From Acidobacteria bacterium UBA2161 (lineage in GTDB: Bacteria > Acidobacteriota > Vicinamibacteria > Vicinamibacterales > UBA823): DNA of 64,000 nucleotides. The translations under genes were made by a program, and so were the position numbers. Positions within the stretch are counted from its first letter, which is position 1, and every line of letters begins with the position of its first letter. Where the stretch lies: NCBI GenBank assembly GCA_002328835.1, contig DCWN01000007.1:2844-66843 (forward strand), in the 5' to 3' direction. Below are positions 1-9,605 of the stretch, piece by piece. The notes under the pieces are model-generated. The model worked only from the letters and a program-made list of their open reading frames with translations. It was not told where the DNA came from and did not search any database.

Positions 1-91
<91 letters not shown>

Positions 92-146
92 GTTCGATGC
101 TTCACGCGGGGCGCGGTCTGATCAGGATATCGCAGTCCGCGCCGAT

Positions 147-170
147 CGCGGGACTAAAGCCCCGCGCCAC
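147..170 (+). repeat. Palindromic intergenic repeat, copy 1
   Basis: A GC-rich hairpin (CGCGGG arm, loop ACTAAAG, CCCGCG arm) is followed by CCACC. It sits directly after the leuB stop codon, between leuB and tRNA-Ser. It belongs with similar hairpins near 12990, 14780, 29015, 48700 and, more weakly, 42545. All share a Y-TGA/TAA-AR loop, and most carry a GCGC(C/T)ACC flank. Confidence 0.6.
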
Positions 171-172
171 CA

Positions 173-1243
173 TTAGGAGGCGATCTGTTCGATGATTGCC
201 TCGGCCATCGCCTTCGACCCGATCGGCGGCTGGCCGGCCACGGGCACGAGGTCGACGGTGCGGCAGCCGGCATCGAGCGCCGCGGCGATCGCGGTCTCAA
301 CCGCCGAGGCTTCCGCGTCGAGCTTCAGCGCCTGTCGCAGCAGCATGGCCGCCGAGCCGATGGCGCCAATCGGGTTCGCCTTGTCCTGGCCCGCTATGTC
401 GGGCGCAGAACCGTGCACCGGCTCGAACAGACCGATCTTCCCGCCGACACTCGCCGACGGCAAGAGGCCGAGCGAGCCGACGATGGCGCCCGATTCGTCC
501 GAGAGGATGTCGCCGAAGAGGTTCTCCGTGAGGATGACGTCGTAGCGGCTCGGCTGCGAGGCGATGAGCAACGCACACGCATCGACATACTCGTGGCCGA
601 GCTCGACATCGGGATACCGTTCGGCCAGCGCGGTCACGGTCTGGCGCCAGAGCCGTGAGGTCTCGAGGACGTTGGCCTTGTCCACCGAGGTGACGTGCTT
701 GCCGCGGAGACGCGCGCTCTCGAATGCCACGACGGCGATCCGCTCGATCTCCTCGACCGAGTAGCGCATCGTGTTGAACGCCGACTGGCCGTCGTCGGCC
801 ACGCCGCGGGGCTGGCCGTAGTAGAGGCCACCGGTCAGCTCGCGGACCACCAGGACGTCGACACCCTTGACCACCTCGGGCTTGAGCGAGCCACCGTCTT
901 CCAGCCCCGGCCAGACCCGCGCCGGCCTGAGGTTCGCGAAGGCACCCAGCTCGCGGCGGAGCTTCAGGATGGAAGCCTCCGGCCGCCGGTCGGGCGGCTC
1001 ACCATCGAACTTCGGGTTGCCGACCGCGCCGAGAAAGATTGCGTCGGCGGCCAGACATCCCGCGAGCGTGGCGTCGGGCAGCGGAGGCTGGCCCGCGTCG
1101 AGCGCGGAGCCGCCGACGTCGTAGGTGTCGAGATTGAAGGTGTGGCCGAACTTGTCGGCGACGGCCCTCAGGGCGCCGACCGCGGCGTCGGTCACCTCCG
1201 GACCGATACCGTCGCCCGGCAGCAAGGCAATCGTAGCGTTCAT
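173..1243 (-). CDS. leuB: 3-isopropylmalate dehydrogenase
   Basis: This cytosolic NAD-dependent enzyme of leucine biosynthesis oxidatively decarboxylates 3-isopropylmalate to 2-oxoisocaproate. The 356-residue protein has the usual family length. It starts with the nucleotide-fold motif LLPGDGIGPEV and has NLFGDILSDE and the NAD-site pattern EPVHGSAPDIAGQ near the C-terminus. The ATG at 1243 is chosen because GGAG lies about eight bases upstream and homology begins there. The same frame stays open upstream, but that extension looks non-coding. leuA lies 130 bp upstream on the same strand, so the two are probably co-transcribed. The stop codon is followed at once by a palindromic repeat. Confidence 0.95.
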   Translation of the reverse strand: MNATIALLPGDGIGPEVTDAAVGALRAVADKFGHTFNLDTYDVGGSALDAGQPPLPDATLAGCLAADAIFLGAVGNPKFDGEPPDRRPEASILKLRRELGAFANLRPARVWPGLEDGGSLKPEVVKGVDVLVVRELTGGLYYGQPRGVADDGQSAFNTMRYSVEEIERIAVVAFESARLRGKHVTSVDKANVLETSRLWRQTVTALAERYPDVELGHEYVDACALLIASQPSRYDVILTENLFGDILSDESGAIVGSLGLLPSASVGGKIGLFEPVHGSAPDIAGQDKANPIGAIGSAAMLLRQALKLDAEASAVETAIAAALDAGCRTVDLVPVAGQPPIGSKAMAEAIIEQIAS

Positions 1244-1373
1244 CGTGGCTCCAATTCCTGACGGGCCTTGGCCCCGAACCCCCGCGCTGCGCGCCTTGTC
1301 CTTGCACCGGCGCGCGTAATCGCACGTCGAACGACCTGCTATTGTAGTGGATGAGGCCGGCTTCGGCGGGACG

Positions 1374-2546
1374 CTACGCGGGCTGGCCCTGCTCGGCCTG
1401 GACCTTCTCGATGACGGCCACGAGATCATCGTCACCGACGCTCTTCTGGGCGTCGGCGAGGCGGATCATCGCCACGTAGATCTGGTCGAGCGCCTGGCGG
1501 CTGAGCGAGTACCCCAGCTCCTGGCACCGGTTCTGTACGGCGTGCCGGCCCGAGTGCTTCCCGAGGACGAGCGTGGTCTGCACGCCCACGTCCTCAGGCT
1601 TCATGATCTCGTAGGTGCGGCGGTCCTTGAGCATGCCGTCCTGGTGGATGCCGGCCTCGTGCGCGAAGGCGTTGCGTCCCACGATCGCCTTGTTCGCCTG
1701 GACCGGCTCACCCGTCAAGGCCGAGAGCAACTGACTCGCCGCGTAAATCGCCTTGGTGTCGATGTCGGTTTCGAGCGGCAGTCGATCAGGGCGCACCCGG
1801 GTGGCCATCACGATCTCTTCGAGTGACGCGTTGCCGGCGCGCTCGCCGATCCCGTTGATGGTGCATTCGACCTGCCGGACCCCCGCCTGAAGCGCGGCCA
1901 GCGAGTTGGCCACCGCGAGACCGAGGTCGTCGTGGCAATGCGCGCTGAACACCGCCTGGTCGGCGTTCGGCACCCGGTCGATGACGGTCTTGAAGAAATC
2001 GAAGATCTCGTCCGGCGTCGAGTAGCCGACGGTGTCGGGAAGATTGATCGTCGTCGCGCCAGCGGCGATCGTCGCTTCGACGACCTCGCAGAGAAAGTCG
2101 AGGTCGGTCCTCAGCGCGTCCTCCGCCGAGAACTGCACGTTGTCGGTGTACTCGCGCGCCCGCTTCACGCCGTCGACCGCCGCCTCACGGCACTGCGCGC
2201 GCGACATGTGCAGCTTGTGCTCGAGATGCAGGTCGGAGGTCGCCAGAAATGTGTGAATGCGGCCGCGGTCGGCACCCTTCACAGCCTCGCCGGCACACTC
2301 GATGTCGGCCGGCCGGCAGCGCGCCAGCCCAGCGATCACCGGGCGCTTGATCTCCTGCGCCACCTGACGCACCGACTCTGCGTCGTCCTTCGACGCGATC
2401 GGAAAGCCCGCTTCAATGATGTCGACGCCCAGCGCGTCGAGCTGCCGCGCCAACTGCAACTTCTCGTCGATCCGCATCGAGAAGCCGGGCGCCTGCTCGC
2501 CGTCGCGCAACGTGGTGTCGAAGATCCGCAGCCGTTCAACCGTCAT
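1374..2546 (-). CDS. leuA: 2-isopropylmalate synthase, short form without the regulatory domain
   Basis: A DRE-TIM-barrel acyltransferase of 390 residues. It is predicted to condense acetyl-CoA with 2-oxoisovalerate, the first committed step to leucine. The N-terminus has [13 protein letters not shown], and the metal-site motif is SAHCHDDLG. Full-length LeuA is about 500-550 residues and ends in an allosteric leucine-binding domain. This protein stops where that domain would begin, so feedback inhibition should be absent or work differently. The start at 2546 follows a strong GGAGGAGG. It is upstream of leuB and divergent from a LysR gene. Homocitrate or citramalate synthase activity cannot be excluded from sequence, but the complete leuBCD context favours isopropylmalate. 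Confidence 0.85.
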   Translation of the reverse strand: MTVERLRIFDTTLRDGEQAPGFSMRIDEKLQLARQLDALGVDIIEAGFPIASKDDAESVRQVAQEIKRPVIAGLARCRPADIECAGEAVKGADRGRIHTFLATSDLHLEHKLHMSRAQCREAAVDGVKRAREYTDNVQFSAEDALRTDLDFLCEVVEATIAAGATTINLPDTVGYSTPDEIFDFFKTVIDRVPNADQAVFSAHCHDDLGLAVANSLAALQAGVRQVECTINGIGERAGNASLEEIVMATRVRPDRLPLETDIDTKAIYAASQLLSALTGEPVQANKAIVGRNAFAHEAGIHQDGMLKDRRTYEIMKPEDVGVQTTLVLGKHSGRHAVQNRCQELGYSLSRQALDQIYVAMIRLADAQKSVGDDDLVAVIEKVQAEQGQPA

Positions 2547-2598
2547 GTTCTCGCCTCCTCCTGCCGTTGTACGCGGCCGCTCCAACTATCGTCAAGTT

Positions 2599-2632
2599 TA
2601 TAATCATTACGTTATGATAAGCCTACATTATA
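2599..2632. promoter_or_regulatory. Divergent leuA/lysR promoter-operator region
   Basis: This AT-rich island lies in the 108 bp between leuA and lysR. It holds an imperfect palindrome at 2601-2620 centred on CG (half-sites resemble TTATcATAA), as expected for a LysR-type binding site. A perfect TATAAT reads toward leuA (2632-2627) and another toward lysR (2599-2604). No convincing -35 hexamer is visible for either. Autorepression of lysR and control of leuA are inferred. Confidence 0.5.
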
Positions 2633-2654
2633 GCCCACTCACCTGGGAGGCCCC

Positions 2655-3566
2655 GTGGATCTCGCTGAACTGCAGACCTTTCTGACCGTCGCTTCGGAAC
2701 GGAGCTTCTCGCGCGCCGCGGTGCGGCTGCACCGGACCCAGCCCGCTGTCAGCCAGGCGGTGCGGCGCCTGGAAGAGGACTTGAACGAGCGGCTCTTCGA
2801 CCGCACGTCGAAGGGCGGGCGGCTCACCGAGGCCGGACGGATCCTGCTCGACTACGCGCGCCGCCTCACCGACCTACGCGACGAGGCGGCCAGTGCGGTG
2901 CGCGAGCTACAGGACTTCCGCCGGGGGCGAGTGGCGATCGGCGCCAACGAAGCCGCGGTGCACGTCCTGCTGCCGATCGTCTCGCGCTTTCGCGACGAGC
3001 ATCCCGAGGCCCAGATCGACGTGCGGCGGGTGCCGGCTCGCCAGGTGGCCACCGAGGTGATCAACGGCACGCTCGACTTCGGCGTCCTGACCTTCCATCC
3101 CTCCGAGCGCGGTCTGAGCACGGTGACGGTCGGCGCCGACGAACTGGTGCTCCTGACGAGCCCCGACCATCCGCTGGCCGGGCAGGACGAGATCTCGATG
3201 GAGGAGTTCGGCCGCCAGACGGTGATCGCGCACAACGACCCGTCGCCCGCGCGCGATCGGGTGCTGCGGCTGTCACAGCAGCGCCACGCGCCGATCAACA
3301 TCCAGATGTCGTTCCCGAGCCTCGACGGGATCAAGCGCGCGGTGGAGATGGGACTCGGGGTGGCGCTGCTGCCCCGCCGGTGCGCGCTCGCCGAGATCGC
3401 GCGCGGCCAGCTCGCCGTCGTCAGGGTGTCGCAGCTGCGGCTGCCCCGGCAGATCCGTCTGGTCTACCGCCGCGCGGGTGAGAAGACGCGGGCGGTCGCG
3501 GCGTTTCTGGACGTCGCGAAGGACGCGGGGAAGAAGGACGGAAGGCGTAAGCCTAGAAGCCGGTGA
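2655..3566 (+). CDS. LysR-family transcriptional regulator
   Basis: A 303-residue regulator. The N-terminal winged HTH (about residues 1-60) contains SFSRAAVRLHRTQPAVSQAVRRLE. A periplasmic-binding-protein-like effector domain follows (about 90-290, with GLGVALLPRR near the end). The GTG start at 2655 is preceded by GGGAGG at ideal spacing. It is divergent from leuA and converges on leuD, overlapping leuD's 3' end by 14 bp, so it sits between the two halves of the leu locus. The likely role is control of leucine biosynthesis, perhaps with an intermediate as co-inducer. That is inferred from position. The C-terminal tail (about residues 290-303) is unusually basic. Confidence 0.9.
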   Translation: MDLAELQTFLTVASERSFSRAAVRLHRTQPAVSQAVRRLEEDLNERLFDRTSKGGRLTEAGRILLDYARRLTDLRDEAASAVRELQDFRRGRVAIGANEAAVHVLLPIVSRFRDEHPEAQIDVRRVPARQVATEVINGTLDFGVLTFHPSERGLSTVTVGADELVLLTSPDHPLAGQDEISMEEFGRQTVIAHNDPSPARDRVLRLSQQRHAPINIQMSFPSLDGIKRAVEMGLGVALLPRRCALAEIARGQLAVVRVSQLRLPRQIRLVYRRAGEKTRAVAAFLDVAKDAGKKDGRRKPRSR

Positions 3567-4167
3567 CGTACGGCAGCTTGGCGGCCACGGCGCGGACGTC
3601 GTCGAACTGGTCGAGCAGAAGACCGGTGGCGTCCCACGTGCCGGACAGCAGCGCTTCACGAACCGCAGGCGCCATCGCCACCTCGACCACCCGGTCGCCG
3701 GCCTGCACGGTGAGCGCCTCGAGATCGAGCGTCATCGCCGAACCGGGCTCGGCCTCGGCGGCACGCAGGAGTTGGTCGACAGCCTCCGGGGTCGCCGTCG
3801 CGCACGGCAGCCCGAGCGCCGTAGAGTTCCCCAGGAAGATCTCGGAGAACGACTCGGCGATGCACGCCTGAATGCCCCAGCGCTGCAGCGCCTGCGGCGC
3901 GTGCTCGCGCGACGACCCACAGCCGAAGTTCGCGTTGGCCAATAAGACGGACGCCCCCTGGTATTGCGGCTGGTCGAATGGGTGGGGCGTGCCGGCATCG
4001 GCCAGCGCCGTCCGGTCGTCCTCAAAGACGTGCGCCTCGAGGCCTTCGAACCGGATCGAGCGCAGGAACCGGGCGGGAATGATCCGATCCGTGTCGATGT
4101 CATGGCCGCGCATCGGTACCGGCGTCCCGGCGATCCGGGTGATTCGCTGCGCGCCGCCGCCGGCCAT
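3553..4167 (-). CDS. leuD: 3-isopropylmalate dehydratase small subunit
   Basis: The 204-residue swivel-domain subunit of isopropylmalate isomerase. With LeuC it interconverts 2- and 3-isopropylmalate. Family motifs are visible: DIDTDRIIPARFL near residue 22 and ANFGCGSSREHAPQAL around residue 80. The ATG overlaps the leuC stop as TGATG, so translation is probably coupled. The longer open frame upstream lies inside leuC and was rejected as a start. The 3' end overlaps the convergent lysR gene by 14 bp. Confidence 0.95.
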   Translation of the reverse strand: MAGGGAQRITRIAGTPVPMRGHDIDTDRIIPARFLRSIRFEGLEAHVFEDDRTALADAGTPHPFDQPQYQGASVLLANANFGCGSSREHAPQALQRWGIQACIAESFSEIFLGNSTALGLPCATATPEAVDQLLRAAEAEPGSAMTLDLEALTVQAGDRVVEVAMAPAVREALLSGTWDATGLLLDQFDDVRAVAAKLPYVTGF

Positions 4168-5594
4168 CACCCCACCTCCACCGTCGATCCGGCCGGCGCC
4201 AGCTGGCGCACGTCGGTCACCTCGCCGGCGAGCGCCGCGGCGGCGACCATCGCCGGGCTCATCAGCAGCGTCCGCCCGGTCGGGCTGCCCTGCCGACCCT
4301 TGAAGTTTCGGTTCGACGACGAGGCGCAGACCTGCTGGCCCTCGAGCTTGTCGGGATTCATCGCCAGGCACATCGAACAGCCCGCGCGGCGCCACTCGAA
4401 CCCCGCGGCCCGGAAGACCTCGTCGAGCCCTTCCTGCTCGGCCGCGGCGGCGACCGCCTGCGACCCGGGCACGACGAGGCCGGTGACGTGGGGCGAGATC
4501 CGCTGCGTGGCGACGACCTGGGCCGCCTCCCGGAGATCGGTCAACCGTGAATTCGTGCAGGAGCCGATGAACGCCACGTCGACCTTCGTTCCGGCGATCG
4601 GGGCGCCACCCTCGAACCCCATGAACGCCAGCGCTTCGGCGACCGCCGGCCGATCGTTCGCCTCGACGTCGCCCGGTGCGGGGATCCGTTCACCGACCTG
4701 GATCGATTGCCCGGGGTTGATCCCCCAGGTCACGACCGGGGCCAGCGCCGCGCCGTCGATCTCGAGGCGGTCGTCGTAGGCCGCGTCGGCATCGGACGCC
4801 ATCGACGCCCACCAGGCCTTCGCCCGGCCGAACGCCTCGCCCGCCGGGGCGAACGGCCGGCCCTCGAGATAGTCGAACGTCGTCTGGTCGGGGTTGACGT
4901 AGCCAACCCGGGCCCCACCCTCGATCGACATGTTGCAGACCGTCATCCGCTCGTCCATCGTCATGCCGTCGAGTACGGCGCCGCCGTACTCGTAGGCGAA
5001 ACCAACCCCGCCCTTCACGCCGAGCCGGCGGATGATCTCGAGAATGACGTCCTTGGCGTAGACGCCGCGGGCGAGCGACCCGGTCACGTCGATCCGCCGG
5101 ACCTTCAGTGGATCGATCGCGAGGCACTGCGACGCCAGCACGTCACGAACCTGGGACGTCCCGATCCCGAAGGCCACGGTGCCGAACGCGCCGTGCGTCG
5201 AGGTGTGACTGTCACCGCAGGCGATGGTCAGGCCGGGCTGGGTCAGGCCAAGCTCGGGACCGATCACGTGGACGATTCCTTGCCGCGGACTCGACAGGTC
5301 CCACAACGGCACGCCGAATTCCTTGGCGTTGCGTTCGAGCGCCGACATCATCTCTTCGGCGAGCGTGTCGGCGAACGGGCGGGCCTGGTCGAGCGTCGGT
5401 ATGATGTGGTCGACCGTCGCAAACGTGCGTTCCGGAAACTGCACCTGCCACCCGCGGTCCCGCAGCATCGCGAACGCCTGCGGGCTCGTCACCTCATGGA
5501 CGAGATGCAGACCGATGAACAACTGGGTCTGTCCGGTCGGGAGCGTGCGCACGCCATGCGCGTCCCATACCTTCTGCAAGAGTGTCCGGCTCAT
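4167..5594 (-). CDS. leuC: 3-isopropylmalate dehydratase large subunit
   Basis: A 475-residue aconitase-superfamily subunit carrying the [4Fe-4S] cluster of isopropylmalate isomerase. Ligand cysteines are recognisable at C346 (in FIGSCTNSR) and at C406 and C409 (in [12 protein letters not shown]). [14 protein letters not shown] at about 126 and the N-terminal [12 protein letters not shown] are also typical. Its ATG overlaps the stop of the upstream amidohydrolase by 4 bp (ATGA), and its stop overlaps the leuD start. The three genes therefore form one tightly coupled transcription unit. Confidence 0.97.
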   Translation of the reverse strand: MSRTLLQKVWDAHGVRTLPTGQTQLFIGLHLVHEVTSPQAFAMLRDRGWQVQFPERTFATVDHIIPTLDQARPFADTLAEEMMSALERNAKEFGVPLWDLSSPRQGIVHVIGPELGLTQPGLTIACGDSHTSTHGAFGTVAFGIGTSQVRDVLASQCLAIDPLKVRRIDVTGSLARGVYAKDVILEIIRRLGVKGGVGFAYEYGGAVLDGMTMDERMTVCNMSIEGGARVGYVNPDQTTFDYLEGRPFAPAGEAFGRAKAWWASMASDADAAYDDRLEIDGAALAPVVTWGINPGQSIQVGERIPAPGDVEANDRPAVAEALAFMGFEGGAPIAGTKVDVAFIGSCTNSRLTDLREAAQVVATQRISPHVTGLVVPGSQAVAAAAEQEGLDEVFRAAGFEWRRAGCSMCLAMNPDKLEGQQVCASSSNRNFKGRQGSPTGRTLLMSPAMVAAAALAGEVTDVRQLAPAGSTVEVG

Positions 5595-7291
5595 GGCGCG
5601 ACGTACATCACCTGCCCGCCCACGATTGTCTGGACGACCTCGGTGGACGGAATCTCGTCTTCGGGGATCGTCATGATGTCCTTCGACAGCACAGTGATGT
5701 CGGCCAGCTTGCCGGCCGTGAGCGATCCCTTGATCTCTTCCTCGAAGGCCGCATGCGCGGCGTTGATGGTGTAGGTCTGGAGCGCCTCGAGGCGGCTCAA
5801 CCGCTGCTCCGGAAAGAACACAGAGCCGTCCGACAGCTTTCGTGACACGGTCGCGTAGTAGCTGGCCAGCGGGCTCACGTCCTCCACCGGCGCGTCGGTG
5901 CCGTTGGTTACGACGGCGCCGCTGTCCATCAGCGTCTTCCAGACGTAGGCGCCTTCCCGAGCCCGCTGCTCACCGAGGCGGTCCACGACATAAGGCGCAT
6001 CTGACGTGCAGTGCACACCCTGCATCGAGGCCACCACGCCCATCTCGGCGAAGCGCGGAATGTCATCCGGGTGCAAGTGTTGCGTGTGCTCGTCACGCCA
6101 TCTCAGGTCGGTCTTGTCCGGATTGGCCTCGAACGCCGCCTGGTAGATGTCGAGGGTCTCCCGGTTGGCGCGGTCGCCGATGGCGTGCACGCACAACTGG
6201 TAGTCGTTGGCGATTGCCCAGGCCGCCGTCGCTTCGATTTCCGCGACAGGGGTCGTGTTCAGGCCGGCGCTGTCAGGCGCGTCGCTGTACGGCTCGAGCA
6301 TCCACGCACCACGCGAGCCCAGGGCGCCGTCGATGGAGCGCTTGATCGCACGGACCGTCAGGCGATCGTCGCCGTAGCCGACCATCCGATACTCGGCGCC
6401 GCGCTCGGCCAGTGATTCGTTCGATTCCCGCAGCATCACCCAGAGCCGGACGCCGAGGCTGCCGTCGTCGACCATCTCCCTGAGCAGGTCGACCGTTTCG
6501 AAGGAGGACCCGGCATCCTGGAAGCTCGTGATCCCCTTGCGGAGCGCCTCCTCGACGGCCAACTCGGCTTGACGTCTGGGGCTGGGCGGCGTCGCATTGG
6601 CCCGTGCCTCGCGCAGCAACCGCCCGGCCGTCTCGCTGAACACGCCAATCGCGTTGCCGCGGGCGTCCCGGAGAATCTCGCCGCCCTCGGGGTTGGGTGT
6701 ATCTCGAGTGATGCCGCTCAGCTCCATCGCCCGCGCGTTCGCGAAGGTGGCGTGGCCGCTGGCATGGGTCAAGAGCACAGGATTATCGGGCGACACCTCG
6801 CTCAATAGGTCGTGCACCGGGAAGCCGCCGACCTCGGGATCGGCTGGCGGATCCCACTTCTCCTGGTGCCACCCGCGGCCACGGATCAATTCGCCGGGCT
6901 GCGCCTCGGCCACGGCCTCGGCCACCATCGCGACGATCTCGTCCCATTTCTGCGCGTCGGCCAGCGCCAGCTGCATCTGTGCGCCACCGACACCGAGGAA
7001 GTGGCCATGTCCCTCGATGAAGCCCGGGATGGCGGTCTGACCGGCCAGATCCACGACCTCGGTCGCGTCGCCGATGTAGGCGTCGATCTCGTCGTTGGTG
7101 CCGACGGCGACAATCCGATCACCCGTGACGGCGAGCGCTTCGGCTTCAGGAAGTGCCTCGTCGACCGTCACGATCTTTCCGCCGTGCAGGACGAGGTCGG
7201 CCGGTTCCACACTTGGGCCACACGCGACGAGGCCAACACCGAGCATGCCGACGACGGCACACGCACCGCGGAACGTTCTTGAGTTCGTCAT
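5591..7291 (-). CDS. Amidohydrolase family lipoprotein (YtcJ-like)
   Basis: A 566-residue metal-dependent hydrolase of the amidohydrolase-3/YtcJ type. A signal peptide ends in the lipobox GLVAC, so the mature enzyme should be lipid-anchored outside the cytoplasm. The metal-binding HxH motif is in [15 protein letters not shown], and the later [11 protein letters not shown] also fits the superfamily. The substrate is unknown; relatives act on varied amides and formamides. The start at 7291 is chosen because the lipoprotein signal begins there and AGAGGA lies upstream. It is the first gene of an operon with leuC and leuD (4-bp ATGA overlap), an unexpected pairing of an exported hydrolase with cytosolic leucine enzymes. 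Confidence 0.85.
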   Translation of the reverse strand: MTNSRTFRGACAVVGMLGVGLVACGPSVEPADLVLHGGKIVTVDEALPEAEALAVTGDRIVAVGTNDEIDAYIGDATEVVDLAGQTAIPGFIEGHGHFLGVGGAQMQLALADAQKWDEIVAMVAEAVAEAQPGELIRGRGWHQEKWDPPADPEVGGFPVHDLLSEVSPDNPVLLTHASGHATFANARAMELSGITRDTPNPEGGEILRDARGNAIGVFSETAGRLLREARANATPPSPRRQAELAVEEALRKGITSFQDAGSSFETVDLLREMVDDGSLGVRLWVMLRESNESLAERGAEYRMVGYGDDRLTVRAIKRSIDGALGSRGAWMLEPYSDAPDSAGLNTTPVAEIEATAAWAIANDYQLCVHAIGDRANRETLDIYQAAFEANPDKTDLRWRDEHTQHLHPDDIPRFAEMGVVASMQGVHCTSDAPYVVDRLGEQRAREGAYVWKTLMDSGAVVTNGTDAPVEDVSPLASYYATVSRKLSDGSVFFPEQRLSRLEALQTYTINAAHAAFEEEIKGSLTAGKLADITVLSKDIMTIPEDEIPSTEVVQTIVGGQVMYVAP

Positions 7292-7392
7292 GGAAGGTGT
7301 CCTCTCGCAGAACAATCGACTACGCCGGCAAGCGTACGTGAGGCGGAAGGGCGATGCAACTTCGAATCGCGGAGATGAAGGCTGGTGCGCCG

Positions 7393-8241
7393 CTAGCGGG
7401 CACCGTCCGGATACAACCCGGCGCCGCAGTACTTGCAGTGTGTCGCGTCGTGGTCGTGCCCCTCGCAGGAGCACGCCAGGCACGCCTGGGTCGACACCGG
7501 GCGCCGTGCCGTCTGACGTACCAGTTCGGCCGAGACGATGCCAGTCGGGACCGCGATGATCGCGTAGCCGAGGATCATCAGACCGCTAGCGGCAATCTGG
7601 CCAAGGACAGTTCGTGGCGCGATGTCGCCGTAGCCCACGGTCGTCATGGTGACGACGGCCCAGTACATTGCACGCGGAATGCTCGTAAAGCCGTTGGTTT
7701 CACCTTCGATCAGATACAGGAGCGCGCCCGCAATGAGCGCAATGGACAGGACGGTCGCCATGAAGACCGTGATCTTGACGCGGCTCGCCCGGAGCGCGGT
7801 CGCGAGCACCTCGGCTTCCTTGAGGTAGTGCCCGAGCTTGAAGACGCGGAAGATCCGAAGCAACCGCAGCGCGCGGATCACGAGCAGCGACTGCGTCCCG
7901 ACCATGACCAGGCTGAGGTAGGTCGGCAGGATGGCCAGCAGGTCAACGACGCCGAAGAAGCTGGTGGCGTAGCGCCCGGGCTGCCGGACGCTGAGCAGCC
8001 GGACCGCGTACTCGATCGTGAAGAGCAGCGTGAATCCCCACTCGACCCAGAGCAAGGGTGCGCCGTAGCGCGCGTGAATCGTGGCCACGCTGTCGAGCAT
8101 GACGGCCGCCACGCTGATGAGAATCGACGCGATCAGGACCAGGTCGAACAGCTTGCCGGCCGGGGTGTCGGCCTCGAACACGATCTGATGGAGATCGCGC
8201 CGCCAGGGTGTCATCGGCGTGTCGCGCGGGTCAGGCGTCAT
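7393..8241 (-). CDS. Voltage-gated-type potassium channel with C-terminal zinc-ribbon-like tail
   Basis: A roughly 282-residue inner-membrane ion channel of the 6-TM Kv type. It has a charged S4-like segment (RALRLLRIFRVFKL) and the selectivity filter TMTTVGYGD, followed by the last pore helix. The C-terminus carries a Cys/His cluster (CLACSCEGH ... HCKYCGAGLYPDG) that could bind zinc. The start is uncertain: ATG codons at 8283, 8241 and 8214 are in frame and none has a strong Shine-Dalgarno sequence. The nearest neighbour, downstream on the same strand, is the amidohydrolase operon; no functional link is evident. Confidence 0.85.
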   Translation of the reverse strand: MTPDPRDTPMTPWRRDLHQIVFEADTPAGKLFDLVLIASILISVAAVMLDSVATIHARYGAPLLWVEWGFTLLFTIEYAVRLLSVRQPGRYATSFFGVVDLLAILPTYLSLVMVGTQSLLVIRALRLLRIFRVFKLGHYLKEAEVLATALRASRVKITVFMATVLSIALIAGALLYLIEGETNGFTSIPRAMYWAVVTMTTVGYGDIAPRTVLGQIAASGLMILGYAIIAVPTGIVSAELVRQTARRPVSTQACLACSCEGHDHDATHCKYCGAGLYPDGAR

Positions 8242-8376
8242 GCAGGCTAAGCGGCGTCGAGCAGGTGCAACGCCGAGCATCATACCCGGAGACGGACAGG
8301 CGGCCGCGGCTTTTCTCCACGGACGCGGTCACCCTCGCGCTCGGCCAACGATAGCATCGCCGGGGCCGAATCGAGC

Positions 8377-8382
8377 GATAAT
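8377..8382 (+). promoter_or_regulatory. Possible -10 element (GATAAT)
   Basis: A GATAAT hexamer lies 12 bases before the ATG at 8395. It is one of several TATAAT-like hexamers close to start codons in this GC-rich window. No -35 match was seen. Confidence 0.3.
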
Positions 8383-8394
8383 GGACGGTACCTC

Positions 8395-9594
8395 ATGCGC
8401 ACACGGCATCGCGGGATTCTCGCAGCGGGCCTCACGATCGCCCTGGTCGCCGGCTCTTCTCTGGCGTCGACGGCCCAGGACCGCGGCGCACTCAGCTTCG
8501 CCGAACTGGATGAGGTCCGCGCACTCACGCAACTCGCGGACGACGTGGCCGATGGCGAGTTGCCCGGCGGAGATGCCTGGCTCAAGCTGAACCACCATCT
8601 ACTGCGCGGCGGCAACGGTCGGGTCTACGTGCCGTTCACCGTAACGATCGATGAAGCGCCCGGGCGCTTCGGGTCGGTGAGCCTCTACATCCGAGCGGCC
8701 AACCAGGGAGAAGACTCGAGCGCGGGTAAGGAACGTGCGGAGCGCCAGCGGTTAGTCGGCTTCGAGCTCGGACAGCTACCGGTCTTCGTCCCCGAGCGCG
8801 CGACAGCGGCGACGGCGGACGGCGCGACCTTCCTGGCCGGCGAGGCCTCGACCGCGCTGCGTCTGGCCGGCGATACGGCCGTCGACGAGGCGCGCTATCC
8901 CTTCGAGGATGTGCACTTCATCGATTTCTCCGAGGCGGCGGACGACGACGGCGGGCGGGAGCCCTACCGCGTGCGACGCGCCCTCGCGGTCGCTCCGGGC
9001 ACCTACGACATCTACGTGGCGGTGCGCGAATACAGCCTGTCGGGCAACCATCCGGACGATCGCGGCAGCGCCGTCATCAAACGGACGCTGTCGATCCCGC
9101 CGATCTCGCCGGTCGACCTCGCGCTGAGCAGCATCATCCTGGCCGACGAGCTACGGCTCCTCGACCGGCCGCTCCCCGCCGAGAAGCAGCCGACGCGGCC
9201 GTATGTTTTCGGTGGCACCGAGATCGTCCCGGCGCCCGATCCGCTCCTGAGTCGAGCGGAAACGCTGGCCGTCGCCTTCTTCATCTACAACCTGCACTCC
9301 GACGCGGATGGGAAGCCGAACGCGACCGTCCGGTATCGCCTCCACCAGCAGGCGCCGGCCGGCGAGGAGTTCATCGGCGAGACCGCGCCGACCGAGTTCA
9401 CGCCCGAGACGCTGCCTCAGGGATTCGACTACGAGGCGGCGGGCCGCCAACTGTTTGCCTCGCAGATGCTGCCGCTGGGAAACTTTTCGGAGGGCGGCTA
9501 CCGGCTCGAAGTGATCGTGTCGGACAATCTCGCCGAACACTCCACCGCGCGGAGCCTGCAGTTCATCATCCAGCCCGGCGCCCCCGACCTGTAG
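8395..9594 (+). CDS. Secreted protein of unknown function
   Basis: A 399-residue protein with a cleavable signal peptide (hydrophobic stretch ending LASTAQ). The mature part looks beta-rich, with two or more immunoglobulin-like segments (YVPFTVTIDEAPGRFGSVSLYIRA; a C-terminal GGYRLEVIVSDNLAEHSTARSL stretch). No catalytic motif was found. The layout resembles the GWxTD-associated beta domains often seen in acidobacterial secreted proteins, but no clear GWxTD signature is present. It is divergent from the K+ channel and convergent with the helicase, so it is probably monocistronic. Periplasmic or surface location is inferred from the signal peptide. Confidence 0.7.
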   Translation: MRTRHRGILAAGLTIALVAGSSLASTAQDRGALSFAELDEVRALTQLADDVADGELPGGDAWLKLNHHLLRGGNGRVYVPFTVTIDEAPGRFGSVSLYIRAANQGEDSSAGKERAERQRLVGFELGQLPVFVPERATAATADGATFLAGEASTALRLAGDTAVDEARYPFEDVHFIDFSEAADDDGGREPYRVRRALAVAPGTYDIYVAVREYSLSGNHPDDRGSAVIKRTLSIPPISPVDLALSSIILADELRLLDRPLPAEKQPTRPYVFGGTEIVPAPDPLLSRAETLAVAFFIYNLHSDADGKPNATVRYRLHQQAPAGEEFIGETAPTEFTPETLPQGFDYEAAGRQLFASQMLPLGNFSEGGYRLEVIVSDNLAEHSTARSLQFIIQPGAPDL

Positions 9595-9605
9595 ACCGGT
9601 GATCG

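Noticed and set aside
2547..2654. Leucine leader-peptide attenuator before leuA
   Set aside because: No short frame with a run of leucine codons and no terminator/antiterminator pair was found.
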